Origin: Chryseobacterium jejuense | Lineage (GTDB): Bacteria; Bacteroidota; Bacteroidia; Flavobacteriales; Weeksellaceae | Assembly: GCF_900100075.1 (NCBI RefSeq) | Contig: NZ_FNEG01000004.1 | Span: 1-64,000 of the forward strand | Direction: 5' to 3' | DNA length: 64,000 nt | Shown: piece after piece, positions 17,192-24,897 of the stretch | Position numbering within the stretch: position 1 is the stretch's first letter | How the letters are laid out: every line of letters starts with the position of its first letter | The notes under the pieces: model-generated | Database searches by the model: none | What the model was told of the DNA's origin: nothing | What the model saw: the letters and a program-made list of their open reading frames with translations, nothing else | Made by a program: the position numbers and the translations under genes

Positions 17192-17863
17192 ATGAAAAAA
17201 TATATCATTGCAGCGGCTCTTATAGTGGGGACCGGTGCCGTTATTACCACCACTGTACAATCTTGTACAACGCTTGCCACTTCGGACATGGGGCTTTCCA
17301 TTATTAAGAGAATGTTACTGAATGGTATTGATAAAGGAATGGGTGTTTACACCAATAAAGAAGCCTTTTTACAGAATAATATGGTAGATAAGGCTCTTCC
17401 TAAACAGCTTCGGGAGATTAACTCTATGCTGGAAAAAATTGCTCCTTCATTGGTTGCTAAGGAAAGAGATTATATTGCTCAGGCAGCTGCCTATACCGTA
17501 AATACCTCAAGACCTATTCTACAGGGTGCTGTAAATAGTTTAAACGCTCAGGATGTAACCAGAATTATTGAAGGAACTACGGCTACACAGATTCTAAAAG
17601 AGAAAACATCCCAACAGCTTATTGCGGCTATCGCTCCAAAAGTAGATGAAAAACTGAACGAATTTGGTATTGTAAAAACTATTAACACTGCTTTGGCCGG
17701 AAGTAATTTCCTGGGAAGTCTTTTGGGAGGTAATACCAATACAGTAAACGCAGGAGGATTGAGCCAACTAGCTTCGGAACAATTGGTAGCAGGACTCTTT
17801 AACATCATTGAAGATTACGAGCATCAGAACTCCAAGTCCCTATTAGGACCTTTTGGAAAATAG
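17192..17863 (+). CDS. DUF4197 lipoprotein
   Basis: The 223-residue protein has a signal sequence and lipobox-like VQSC (Cys25). Matching DUF4197 features are GLSIIKRMLLNGIDKGMGVY near residue 33, LPKQLREINSMLEKIAPSLV near 70 and long amphipathic helices with repeated small residues after that. DUF4197 proteins are widespread exported proteins of unknown function. The gene has its own consensus promoter and is followed 41 bp later by the DUF493 gene, so the two may be co-transcribed up to the terminator at 18219. Diverges from susC but nothing suggests a link to glycan uptake. Confidence 0.85.
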   Translation: MKKYIIAAALIVGTGAVITTTVQSCTTLATSDMGLSIIKRMLLNGIDKGMGVYTNKEAFLQNNMVDKALPKQLREINSMLEKIAPSLVAKERDYIAQAAAYTVNTSRPILQGAVNSLNAQDVTRIIEGTTATQILKEKTSQQLIAAIAPKVDEKLNEFGIVKTINTALAGSNFLGSLLGGNTNTVNAGGLSQLASEQLVAGLFNIIEDYEHQNSKSLLGPFGK

Positions 17864-17904
17864 AAAAAATTTCGTTATATTTATATATTATATTAGAATT
17901 GAAG

Positions 17905-18210
17905 ATGGATATATTACAAGGAAATCAACACGCAAATCCTGAAGATTTCTATAAATCTTTAAAGGAAAAACTGGAAGGTCATCATGATTTTCCTGAGGAT
18001 TATTTATTTAAATTTATTATTCCTACAGACCAGTCAAAACTTACTGAAATTTACAAAGTTTTTGATGGTATTAAATTTACATTGGGAAACCGCGAAAGCA
18101 AAAATGGAAAATACACAGCCTGCAACATTAATGCATTTGTATTAGATGCCAATCAGGTGGTGAATATTTATCAGGAAGTAGCAAAAATAGAGGGCGTTAT
18201 TCTATTGTAA
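17905..18210 (+). CDS. DUF493 family protein (YbeD-like)
   Basis: The ATG at 17905 is preferred to an upstream TTG in the same frame. The product of about 101 residues starts MDILQGNQ and has the DUF493 pattern: FYKSLKEKLEGHHDFPEDYL, then LFKFIIP near residue 40, KNGKYTACNINAFVLDANQV near 70 and a C-terminal VIL. This is a small ferredoxin-like (ACT-like) alpha/beta fold. The E. coli relative YbeD has been proposed to be regulatory, with no agreed function. It is likely cytosolic. A strong terminator follows. Confidence 0.85.
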   Translation: MDILQGNQHANPEDFYKSLKEKLEGHHDFPEDYLFKFIIPTDQSKLTEIYKVFDGIKFTLGNRESKNGKYTACNINAFVLDANQVVNIYQEVAKIEGVILL

Positions 18211-18218
18211 AATAAAAA

Positions 18219-18244
18219 AGGTTGTCAGAAATGACAGCCTTTTT
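18219..18244 (+). terminator. rho-independent terminator after the DUF493 gene
   Basis: AGGTTGTCA and TGACAGCCT form a 9-bp stem with one G-U pair around GAAA, followed by TTTT. It starts 9 nt after the stop codon. Confidence 0.85.
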
Positions 18245-18290
18245 ATTAAAGACAGAGAGAAATTAAATTCCCTCTCTATTTAAAAACAAA

Positions 18291-18325
18291 GTTGCGGCTG
18301 TTTCGAAGAAACAGCCGCAACTTTT
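18291..18325. terminator. bidirectional terminator between DUF493 and ArsC-like genes
   Basis: GTTGCGGCTGTTTC and GAAACAGCCGCAAC form a perfect 14-bp stem with a 3-nt loop. TTTT follows on the plus strand, and A-rich sequence precedes it, giving a T-rich tail on the minus strand. It lies between convergent genes. Confidence 0.85.
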
Positions 18326-18336
18326 ATATATATTTA

Positions 18337-18687
18337 TTATTTCTCAATAAAAAACTTTACATTCTCAATAGGTCTTCCCAACATAGCTACTGAACCTTTT
18401 ACCAAGATAGGTCTCTGGATTAGGGAAGGATTTTCAGAAAGAATCTTAATCCATTCTTCTTCTGAATAATTTTTATCTGCATAGTTTTCAGTATACAGCT
18501 TATCTGTCTTCCGGATGATATGAAAAACACTCTGATTAAGCTTTTTCAACACGGTTTTAATCTCCAGAATACTTAGTGGATCCTCAATGATATTAATGAT
18601 CTCAAAAGACACTCCGTTTTCATCAAGATACTCTAATACAGCATTTGACTTTGAACAGCTTCCGTTATGTAAAACCTTCACTAACAT
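18337..18687 (-). CDS. ArsC/Spx-family arsenate reductase-like protein
   Basis: The 116-residue thioredoxin-fold protein starts MLVKVLHNGSCSKSNAVLEY. Its single N-terminal redox Cys11 sits in SCSKS, where arsenate reductases of the glutaredoxin-linked class have CxxS. FHIIRKTDKLYTEN near residue 70 and NPSLIQRPILVKGSVAMLGRP near 90 are the usual ArsC/YffB signatures, including the RPI...R phosphate/arsenate-binding region. No other ars genes are nearby, so the physiological role could be a general thiol-disulfide function rather than arsenic resistance. It is probably transcribed alone. Confidence 0.8.
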   Translation of the reverse strand: MLVKVLHNGSCSKSNAVLEYLDENGVSFEIINIIEDPLSILEIKTVLKKLNQSVFHIIRKTDKLYTENYADKNYSEEEWIKILSENPSLIQRPILVKGSVAMLGRPIENVKFFIEK

Positions 18688-18775
18688 TTCTAATTATTTT
18701 AAAAAATTAAACTTGTCTATCACAAATTTAAAAAGAATTCAATGGACGTTGTCTTAATGTTCTGATAAAAGTTTG

Positions 18776-19390
18776 TTAAAACAATCCGTGTAATTCAGTT
18801 TCAATTTTTTCCAGAATCAATCCGAAGTCTTCCGGTTTTTCAACGAAATCTAAATCATCAACCTCAATAATCAACAGTTTTCCTTCTGTATAGTTAGAAA
18901 TCCATTTTTCATATTTCTGGTTCAGTTTTGAAAGGTATTCGATACTGATGGATGCTTCATATTCACGTCCTCTTTTGTAAATTTTCTTTACGAGGTTCGG
19001 AACGTCTGATTTCAGATAAATTAAAAGATCCGGTGCAGAAACAAATGATTTCATTAGATCAAAAACAGATGAATAGTTATTGAAATCTCTGTCTGAAAGA
19101 AGATTCATATCATTTAAGTTTTCTGCAAAGATGTGTGCATCTTCATAAATGGTACGGTCCTGAATAATGTTTTTACCGCTTTCTCTGATCTCTTTTACCT
19201 GGCGGAATCTGCTTCCCAGAAAATATACCTGCAGTGCAAAGCTCCATTTGCTCATATCTGAATAAAAATCCTCCAGATAAGGATTGTGATCTACGTCTTC
19301 AAATTGTGCGTCCCATCCGTAATGCTTAGAAAGCATTGTGGTTAAAGTTGTTTTTCCTGCTCCAATGTTTCCTGTAACTGCAATATGCAT
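18776..19390 (-). CDS. deoxynucleoside kinase family protein
   Basis: The 204-residue protein opens with the P-loop GNIGAGKTTLTTML (residues 7-20). It has QDRTIYEDAHIFAENL near residue 77, corresponding to the dNK substrate-site DRS-type motif, and KRGREYEASISIEYLSKLN near 140, the LID arginines. This matches bacterial deoxyadenosine/deoxyguanosine kinases, which phosphorylate salvaged deoxynucleosides with ATP in the cytosol. Which nucleoside is preferred cannot be told from sequence. It is separated by 27 bp from the gene upstream (19418-20383) and may be co-transcribed with it. Confidence 0.85.
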   Translation of the reverse strand: MHIAVTGNIGAGKTTLTTMLSKHYGWDAQFEDVDHNPYLEDFYSDMSKWSFALQVYFLGSRFRQVKEIRESGKNIIQDRTIYEDAHIFAENLNDMNLLSDRDFNNYSSVFDLMKSFVSAPDLLIYLKSDVPNLVKKIYKRGREYEASISIEYLSKLNQKYEKWISNYTEGKLLIIEVDDLDFVEKPEDFGLILEKIETELHGLF

Positions 19391-19417
19391 AATATTCTTT
19401 TTCCTTGTATTTACTGA

Positions 19418-20383
19418 TTAATTGATAAGCTTTTCTACGCCTGCTGCCTGAACTTCAGAAGTTTCTTCAACCAACTTTTCTAATGTATTGTCAGAGGGCT
19501 TTTTTTCTACCTCTCCTCCATTGGATTTTACTTCAACATTTTCTACGGGTTTCCCGGCAGATTGTTCTATGGTTTGAAGTTCTGTCTCCTGTTGTTTCTG
19601 CTGTCTGGCTTTCTTTACTTTTTCAAGGCTGTAAAGATAAAGCTTGTTTCCTTTGATTTCAAAATAAGAAAGGATGTTTTTATCCACAATTTGTGCTTCC
19701 GGATCGTCAAAAACAACACTCATCCCTTTCTCAGGAATATATTTTAAGATTGAGTTATTGGCAACAACCAATATATTATCATTTTCCCTTCTGAATCGTT
19801 TTCCGTTATCCACCGGGGCTTCAAATAGTTTTTCGAACTTCAGATTATAAATTCTGATATGTTTTTTGGTAAGAACATACACTTTCGTTTCATACACCAG
19901 CAAATCCATCAGATCCTCAAAACTGATATCAAACGGAAATGAATTGATAGTGGTATCATTCCTGAAATTATACTGTATCAAACGTTTTGTACTGTCGTCC
20001 AACAGCCATAACTGCTGCAAATCTTCAGCATACGCCATTCTGATAAACCCGAATTTTTGTTTAAAATCAATTCGTTGAATCTCATTCATATTCTGGTCTA
20101 CAAATTTCATTTCCTGGGCATTTTCAGAAAATAAAGGTACGTTCAAAGGGTTTTGTACTGTCTGCACTTTGTAAGGAACCGTAAGCATCATTTTCCCGAT
20201 CTGCTTTCCTAAAGAGTCATATTTGGTAAAGCTAAAGTCCTTATTTTTATAGATGTACAGGTTTCCGTAGTCATCAGCGAGCATATCTTTAGCTTCCTTC
20301 AGTTTTAAAGTATCTAAAGGAAGAACGTTCTGCGCCGCAGAGGAACAGAAAATGAAAATGCATATCAGGTAGAGTAATCTCAA
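19418..20383 (-). CDS. exported beta-propeller-like protein of unknown function
   Basis: The 321-residue protein has a signal peptide (MRLLYLICIFIFCSSAAQNV). Its body contains repeated hydrophobic/aromatic strands such as DDYGNLYIYKNKDFSFTKYD, ENAQEMKFVDQNMNEIQ and LWLLDDSTKRLIQYN. These look like a six- or seven-bladed propeller of the WD/NHL kind seen in Flavobacteriia. The last 60 residues are low-complexity, rich in Glu, Lys and Gln, and probably disordered. It precedes the deoxynucleoside kinase gene by 27 bp. This gene order is familiar to me from related genomes but gives no function. Confidence 0.65.
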   Translation of the reverse strand: MRLLYLICIFIFCSSAAQNVLPLDTLKLKEAKDMLADDYGNLYIYKNKDFSFTKYDSLGKQIGKMMLTVPYKVQTVQNPLNVPLFSENAQEMKFVDQNMNEIQRIDFKQKFGFIRMAYAEDLQQLWLLDDSTKRLIQYNFRNDTTINSFPFDISFEDLMDLLVYETKVYVLTKKHIRIYNLKFEKLFEAPVDNGKRFRRENDNILVVANNSILKYIPEKGMSVVFDDPEAQIVDKNILSYFEIKGNKLYLYSLEKVKKARQQKQQETELQTIEQSAGKPVENVEVKSNGGEVEKKPSDNTLEKLVEETSEVQAAGVEKLIN

Positions 20384-20399
20384 AATTCTTTTTACTAAG

Positions 20400-20421
20400 A
20401 TAGCGCTCCTTACGGAACGCT
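20400..20421. repeat. small hairpin repeat (AGCGCTCCTTACGGAACGCT)
   Basis: TAGCGCTCC and GGAACGCTA form 9-bp arms with one mismatch around TTAC. It lies between the glutaminyl cyclase and propeller genes and may act as a weak terminator of the former. Confidence 0.45.
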
Positions 20422-20472
20422 ACCAATTTACATCTTTATTTTATTCGAATAGAAATTGTTATGAAACTTTTC

Positions 20473-21495
20473 TTATTTAATAGCAACTTCATAAATCTTC
20501 GGCCAATTCTTTCCTGTCACCAACATATTTTCTCCTTTGAAAGCAATTCCGTTTAATACATCATCAGTTCCTTTGGTATTTTGTTTTGCAATTTCCGTGA
20601 AATCAAATGTACCTACTACTTCTCCGGTTGCAGGATTAATTTTCAGGATGATTGGTTTTTGCCATACGTTAGCATACAGGAATCCGTTGTGGTATTCTAA
20701 TTCATTCAGTTGATCATATGCCTGTGAACTTCCTGCTACTGCGATATATTTAATTAATTTTGAAGGATCATTAACATCCAGGAAATATAAAAGTTTACTT
20801 CCGTCTGATGCAATCAGGTTTTTTCCGTCATACGTTAATCCCCAACCTTCACCCAATACGTTTGGATACGCAAATTCTGAAAGTAACTTCAGAGAACTTT
20901 TATCGTAGATGTATCCTTTTTTGCTTTGCCATGTTAACTGATACACCTTGTCACCAACAATAGTACTTCCTTCAGAAAAATCTTCAGGAGCCTGTTTAGT
21001 AGAAGCAAGAGGTGTAGTTGTTCCTAATGTATATTTTAAAATCTGTGAAGATCCGTTCTGACCGTCACTTTCATAAATAGTATTTCCTTCTGCCTGAAAT
21101 CCCTGTACAAAGTTTTTAGGATCATGAGGATATTCTGCTACAATTTGGTAAGCAATATTCTTTTCAGGATTTTTTGCAAATACATTAATGGTTGCATCCT
21201 GATTTAGTACTTCCCCACCTTTCGTTTTAACATTAAAAGTAACTGCATTATCTCCTAAAGTAAAAAACTTCGGATCAATGGTAAGGTCTGTAGTTTCTTT
21301 ATCTCCAAAGCTAATGGTTACACTTTCTGCATTTTCCGTTACTTCTTTCGGAAGCTGAAGTTTATCACCGAAATGGTACCCTTTTGCTTCCATTGAGTTA
21401 TTATAGGTATTTAATGTATCAAGAATCTCTTTATCTTTATTACATGATGCCAGTAATAGAATTGCTGCGAAACCCGCTATTATATTTTTTTTCAT
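20473..21495 (-). CDS. glutaminyl-peptide cyclotransferase (plant-type, beta-propeller) lipoprotein
   Basis: The 340-residue protein has a lipoprotein signal with lipobox LLASC (Cys18). An Ig-like domain comes first, around residues 35-105. Then comes the five-bladed propeller typical of the papaya-like glutaminyl cyclase family: YPHDPKNFVQGFQAEGNTIYESDG near 125, GSTIVGDKVYQLTWQSKKGY, EGWGLTYDGKNLIASDGS near 215, NELEYHNGFLYANVWQKPII and DVLNGIAFKGENMLVTGKNWP at the end. Enzymes of this family cyclize N-terminal Gln to pyroglutamate on exported proteins. Many T9SS substrates and TonB receptors in Bacteroidetes start with Gln after signal cleavage, which fits a maturation role. Confidence 0.85.
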   Translation of the reverse strand: MKKNIIAGFAAILLLASCNKDKEILDTLNTYNNSMEAKGYHFGDKLQLPKEVTENAESVTISFGDKETTDLTIDPKFFTLGDNAVTFNVKTKGGEVLNQDATINVFAKNPEKNIAYQIVAEYPHDPKNFVQGFQAEGNTIYESDGQNGSSQILKYTLGTTTPLASTKQAPEDFSEGSTIVGDKVYQLTWQSKKGYIYDKSSLKLLSEFAYPNVLGEGWGLTYDGKNLIASDGSKLLYFLDVNDPSKLIKYIAVAGSSQAYDQLNELEYHNGFLYANVWQKPIILKINPATGEVVGTFDFTEIAKQNTKGTDDVLNGIAFKGENMLVTGKNWPKIYEVAIK

Positions 21496-21530
21496 TGACT
21501 TTCTAAATATTTCCCCAAAAATAGCAAATT

Positions 21531-21914
21531 TTATTCCGTATTGCCAATATTATCCACAGGTTCACCAAATTGTAGGATATATCCGTTGTTATCATATATT
21601 GCAAATTCTCTCATTTCCCATTCAAAAGTCTCTATTTCATAGCAGATTTTGGCCTTTGTTTTAAGATCTTCCCATAATTCATCTACTTTATCTACATTAA
21701 AATAAAATGATCCGGTAAAACCGATGGCCGCAGGATTTTCATGTTCATTAGGCAAAGCAAGCATAATGTGAACATCATCTTTTCTAAGCGAAGCCCAATG
21801 CCATTCATCATTTCTGCTTAATACCTCAAAACCGAGAATATGTGTATAGAATTCTATACTTTCATCTAAATTTTCTGTCCAAAGCATGGGACGGAGCCCA
21901 GTAAATCTGCTCAT
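21531..21914 (-). CDS. VOC-family (glyoxalase/bleomycin-resistance-like) protein
   Basis: The 127-residue protein has two beta-alpha-beta-beta-beta units. The first is RPMLWTENLDESIEFYTHIL followed by GFEVL and the second FYFNVDKVDELWEDLKTKA followed by FAIYDNNGYILQFGEP. The pattern is the vicinal-oxygen-chelate fold, likely dimeric. No substrate can be assigned. It lies 5 bp downstream of the GNAT gene and 4 bp separate that from the SRPBCC gene, so 22850-21531 is a compact operon of three small enzymes. Confidence 0.8.
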   Translation of the reverse strand: MSRFTGLRPMLWTENLDESIEFYTHILGFEVLSRNDEWHWASLRKDDVHIMLALPNEHENPAAIGFTGSFYFNVDKVDELWEDLKTKAKICYEIETFEWEMREFAIYDNNGYILQFGEPVDNIGNTE

Positions 21915-21919
21915 GATTT

Positions 21920-22420
21920 CTATAGTTCAAATGTATTTTTGTGAATTTTCATATTGAGAGAAACCCAGATTTCATCATCAATGTTTGCTTCATTCCTTAC
22001 ATCCGGATCAATAGCAAAGCCTACTTTTTTATAGCATTCAATGGCTCCGGTATTCCAATCATATACATTCAGCTCTGCCAACGCTCTGTTGAAATTACTA
22101 AATCCGTATTTCAGCAGTTCCTGCATTACTTTCTTCCCGTAACCTTTTCCACGGTTATTTTCATCCCAGATCAAAATCCTTCCCAACAGAAAAGTCTTCT
22201 CTTTTAGGAATATCTGAGCATGACCGATTGTATTTTGATTTTCAACATCAACTATTTTGAACAAGGTTCTGTTTTCATTAAGTAAATCTTCTTCAAGCTG
22301 GTCTTCAGTTAAAGGAAAACTGTACATTGGACCGGCAAACTGAAGAAGAGCTCTTTGATCTTTTATGTTTGAAATTAATGCCGACGCATCCTGAATATGA
22401 AAAGGCTGTAATGCTATCAT
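21920..22420 (-). CDS. GNAT-family N-acetyltransferase
   Basis: This is a 166-residue single-domain protein. The acetyl-CoA binding motif A is RILIWDENNRGKGYGKKVMQ near residue 80, with the R/Q-x-x-G-x-G/A form NRGKGYG. Motif B follows with NVYDWNTGAIECYKKVGFAI near 117. It resembles RimJ/RimL-like acetyltransferases that modify protein N-termini or small molecules; the substrate is unknown. Middle gene of a three-gene operon. Confidence 0.85.
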   Translation of the reverse strand: MIALQPFHIQDASALISNIKDQRALLQFAGPMYSFPLTEDQLEEDLLNENRTLFKIVDVENQNTIGHAQIFLKEKTFLLGRILIWDENNRGKGYGKKVMQELLKYGFSNFNRALAELNVYDWNTGAIECYKKVGFAIDPDVRNEANIDDEIWVSLNMKIHKNTFEL

Positions 22421-22424
22421 ACTT

Positions 22425-22850
22425 TTATTTTTCTAGATATTCTTTTAAGCTTTGCCCTACAATTGAATTCCAACCACCTGTAAAATTTTCTCTTGAAAAA
22501 CCTTCTCCTAGCTCTTTGAAGTTCTCAATATTTTCATGGGTTAAAATCACTAAGGTTGCATCATCTACAGGTTGCAGTTCCCAAGTAACGATTGTTTTCA
22601 GATCTGAAAAATCAGGATAAGACCAGCTATGTTTTAATTTTTGATGGGGAATAATTTCAAGAATTTCACCCTGATGATGGTATTTATTTTCACCTCCGGG
22701 TTCATAGAAATTGAATATATCTCCTGTTTCCAGTTCAAAATCCTGAATATCAAAATACCAGGACTTCATTTCATTTTTATCCGTTAATGCTTTCCAAACC
22801 TTATCGATTGGGACATTTATCTTGTATTGAACAGTGATTGGTGTATTCAT
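22425..22850 (-). CDS. SRPBCC (AHSA1-like) domain protein
   Basis: The start at 22850 (MNTPITVQYKINVPIDKVWK) is chosen because the 17 residues of the longer frame run into a repeat element and carry no similarity to the fold. The 141-residue product has the AHSA1/START-like pattern: VPIDKVWKALTDKNEMKSWY, EILEIIPHQKLKHSWSYPD, TWELQPVDDATLVILTHENI and the final helix GGWNSIVGQSLKEYLEK. Such proteins bind hydrophobic ligands or act with chaperones. First gene of the three-gene operon that continues into the GNAT and VOC genes. Confidence 0.8.
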   Translation of the reverse strand: MNTPITVQYKINVPIDKVWKALTDKNEMKSWYFDIQDFELETGDIFNFYEPGGENKYHHQGEILEIIPHQKLKHSWSYPDFSDLKTIVTWELQPVDDATLVILTHENIENFKELGEGFSRENFTGGWNSIVGQSLKEYLEK

Positions 22851-22886
22851 ATTATTAAAATTTGAATGAATTACTACATTATTTTT

Positions 22887-23058
22887 AACCACAAAAGTCA
22901 CAAAAGAATCTAAACACTTAAGTTATTTTAAAGTTAATATTCTTACTATTGAGAAGAGCACTTAAGTTTGAAAATCTGTAGATTTTTCCTTCGTGAATCT
23001 TATGCAAGTTAACCTTAATTTTAGACTTAGTGTAAATCCTTTTGTGACTTTTGTGGTT
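22887..23058. repeat. 172-bp hairpin element with perfect 20-bp terminal inverted repeats
   Basis: AACCACAAAAGTCACAAAAG at 22887-22906 is exactly repeated in inverted orientation at 23039-23058. The next 30 bp on each side are also related in inverted form (ATCTAAACACTTAAG against ATTTACACTAAG). It has no ORF and fills the convergence between the SRPBCC promoter side and the antiporter gene end. It has the form of a miniature inverted-repeat element. Confidence 0.8.
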
Positions 23059-23091
23059 TTATTTTTACTTTATTGTAAAGGCTTAATAGTA

Positions 23092-24702
23092 TCAGTGAGA
23101 GAATCCTGTAATTTTTGCTTCATCAAAATCCAGCTGCATTTCAATGGTTCTCATCACATGATCATCAAATATTTTCTCTTTTTTCATTCTGTGTAATTCA
23201 TTTCTCTGAGCCTGAATAACCTGGCGAAGTACATCTTTATTCTCATTGATTGCCGTTACATAATCTCCGGTAGAAGCCATGCATTGGGCTTTATCCGCCA
23301 TCAGCATCATTTCGTTTTCCAGTTTATGTTTTTGGTGACGAACAAGACTATTAGATACAGCGAGTTCAGAAAAATCATTATCCAGTTTATGCAAAGCTGT
23401 TTCTTTAAGTTTACGCATCAGGATAACTTCCTGTTTTTCTTCAGGCAATTCACTTCCTGCATCCTGGATATTCAAAAATTTCAGAATCGGAGACAGTAAT
23501 AATCCCTGTCCAACCAAAGTAATCAGAATGATCACGAAAGTTACGAATAAGATGATATTTCGGTGCGGAAATGCATCTCCATTCGGTAAAAAGGCAGGAA
23601 TAGACAATGCTGCAGCCAACGATACAACTCCTCTCATCGCTGCAAAACTGATGATAAAAGGTTCACGCCAATCCGGTTTCGGGACTTTCAATCTTATTTC
23701 TTTAGAGCAGACTCTTGGGAAATACATCAATGCATAGCTGTACACGATTCTTGTTCCGATGATAGCTCCTCCAATCACTACACTATAGAAAATTCCTTCT
23801 GAAATGGTATAATCTGTTAATCCTTCCACAACGATTGGTAGCTCAAGACCAATGAGGATAAAAATGATGGTATTCATCAGAAATATCAAAACACTCCAGA
23901 CATTTCCGGACTGAATCCTTGAGGTATGGCTGAGGTAACAATGCGAATTATACGACATCAGTAATCCACCGGCAACCACCGCTAATACTCCCGAAAAATG
24001 GAAGTGTTCTGCACCCACATACATAATGTAAGGAACAATCAGGGTAATCACCGTATCTATATTAGAATTGGTAGGAATAATTCTCAATAATGCTCCAAAC
24101 AGAAAGCCTACAGCCACTCCTACCGCAATTCCACCAATGGCCATGGTAAAGAAATCCTGAATGGCATCTCTCCAAATAAACTGCCCTGAAATAACGGCTG
24201 CCAAAGCAAATTTAAAGACAATTAAACTGGAAGCATCGTTAATCAAACTTTCTCCTTCCAGAATACTGGTGATCTTTTTAGGGATTTTCATGTGTTTCAA
24301 TACTGAAGTAGCGGCTACCGCATCCGGTGGGGAATTTACTCCGCCCAACAAGAACCCCATTGCTACAGTAAGTCCCGGAATAATGGAAGATGAAAGGTAA
24401 GCAACAACAACTGATGTTAAAAACACCAATCCAAAAGCCATGGAAAAGATTTGTTTTCTCCATTTATGAAAATCCTGCCATGAAGTAAACCATGCAGCTT
24501 CAAACAAAATAGGAGGCAGAAAAATAAGGAAAACAAGATCCGGTTCTATTTCTACACGAGGCATTCCCGGAACGAAGCTTATCAGCAATCCTGCAATCAC
24601 CAGGAAAATAGGATAAGCGACCTTCAGTTTCTGCCCGATCATTACTAATATCATTACAGACAGTAAGACTACAATGGATATTATAACATAGCTGTGAATC
24701 AT
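23092..24702 (-). CDS. CPA1-family Na+/H+ antiporter (NhaP-like)
   Basis: The 536-residue protein has about 12 membrane segments in the first 420 residues and a hydrophilic C-terminal tail. The ion-site motif of CPA1 exchangers is present in GEGSLI-like form as LEGESLINDASSLIVFKFAL near residue 150, with the conserved Asn-Asp pair. FLLGGVNSPPDAVAATSVLK near 117 and AMRGVVSLAAALSIP near 358 are also characteristic. It should exchange cytosolic Na+ (or K+) for protons at the inner membrane. The tail contains a predicted coiled region (LPEEKQEVILMRKLKETALH onward). It has no obvious operon partner. Confidence 0.9.
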   Translation of the reverse strand: MIHSYVIISIVVLLSVMILVMIGQKLKVAYPIFLVIAGLLISFVPGMPRVEIEPDLVFLIFLPPILFEAAWFTSWQDFHKWRKQIFSMAFGLVFLTSVVVAYLSSSIIPGLTVAMGFLLGGVNSPPDAVAATSVLKHMKIPKKITSILEGESLINDASSLIVFKFALAAVISGQFIWRDAIQDFFTMAIGGIAVGVAVGFLFGALLRIIPTNSNIDTVITLIVPYIMYVGAEHFHFSGVLAVVAGGLLMSYNSHCYLSHTSRIQSGNVWSVLIFLMNTIIFILIGLELPIVVEGLTDYTISEGIFYSVVIGGAIIGTRIVYSYALMYFPRVCSKEIRLKVPKPDWREPFIISFAAMRGVVSLAAALSIPAFLPNGDAFPHRNIILFVTFVIILITLVGQGLLLSPILKFLNIQDAGSELPEEKQEVILMRKLKETALHKLDNDFSELAVSNSLVRHQKHKLENEMMLMADKAQCMASTGDYVTAINENKDVLRQVIQAQRNELHRMKKEKIFDDHVMRTIEMQLDFDEAKITGFSH

Positions 24703-24789
24703 TTCGATTTAGTTTTTTTTAAGTATTATTTTTTGTTATTATGATTAGAAACGCAGAGAAATTCTTGCTGATATGGCTGACTTTTATCT

Positions 24790-24830
24790 AAACCTTATAG
24801 GTTTTAAAAACCTATAAGGTTTGTTTTTTT
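24790..24830. terminator. strong palindromic terminator
   Basis: AAACCTTATAGGTTT and AAACCTATAAGGTTT form a perfect 15-bp stem, followed on the plus strand by GTTTTTTT. It lies between bestrophin (stop at 24898, minus strand) and the antiporter start, so on the minus strand it would end the bestrophin transcript. The palindrome is a form I have seen repeated in Chryseobacterium genomes. Confidence 0.65.
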
Positions 24831-24833
24831 ATC

Positions 24834-24861
24834 TCGCGCAGATTTTGCAGATAACGCAGAT
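24834..24861. repeat. single CAGATTTTGCAGATAACGCAG unit
   Basis: The segment CGCGCAGATTTTGCAGATAA continuing CGCAGATCT is related to both arms of the inverted repeat at 10939-11008. Here only one copy is seen. Confidence 0.5.
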
Positions 24862-24897
24862 CTAAATCTAACTCCAGTTATTTCTTAATCTTTTAAT

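Noticed and set aside
18337..18687. Arsenic resistance operon
   Set aside because: Only an ArsC-like gene is present, with no ArsR, ArsB or Acr3 nearby.
24278..24463. Small minus-strand frame inside the antiporter gene
   Set aside because: It is out of frame with a well-conserved membrane protein and has no independent support.
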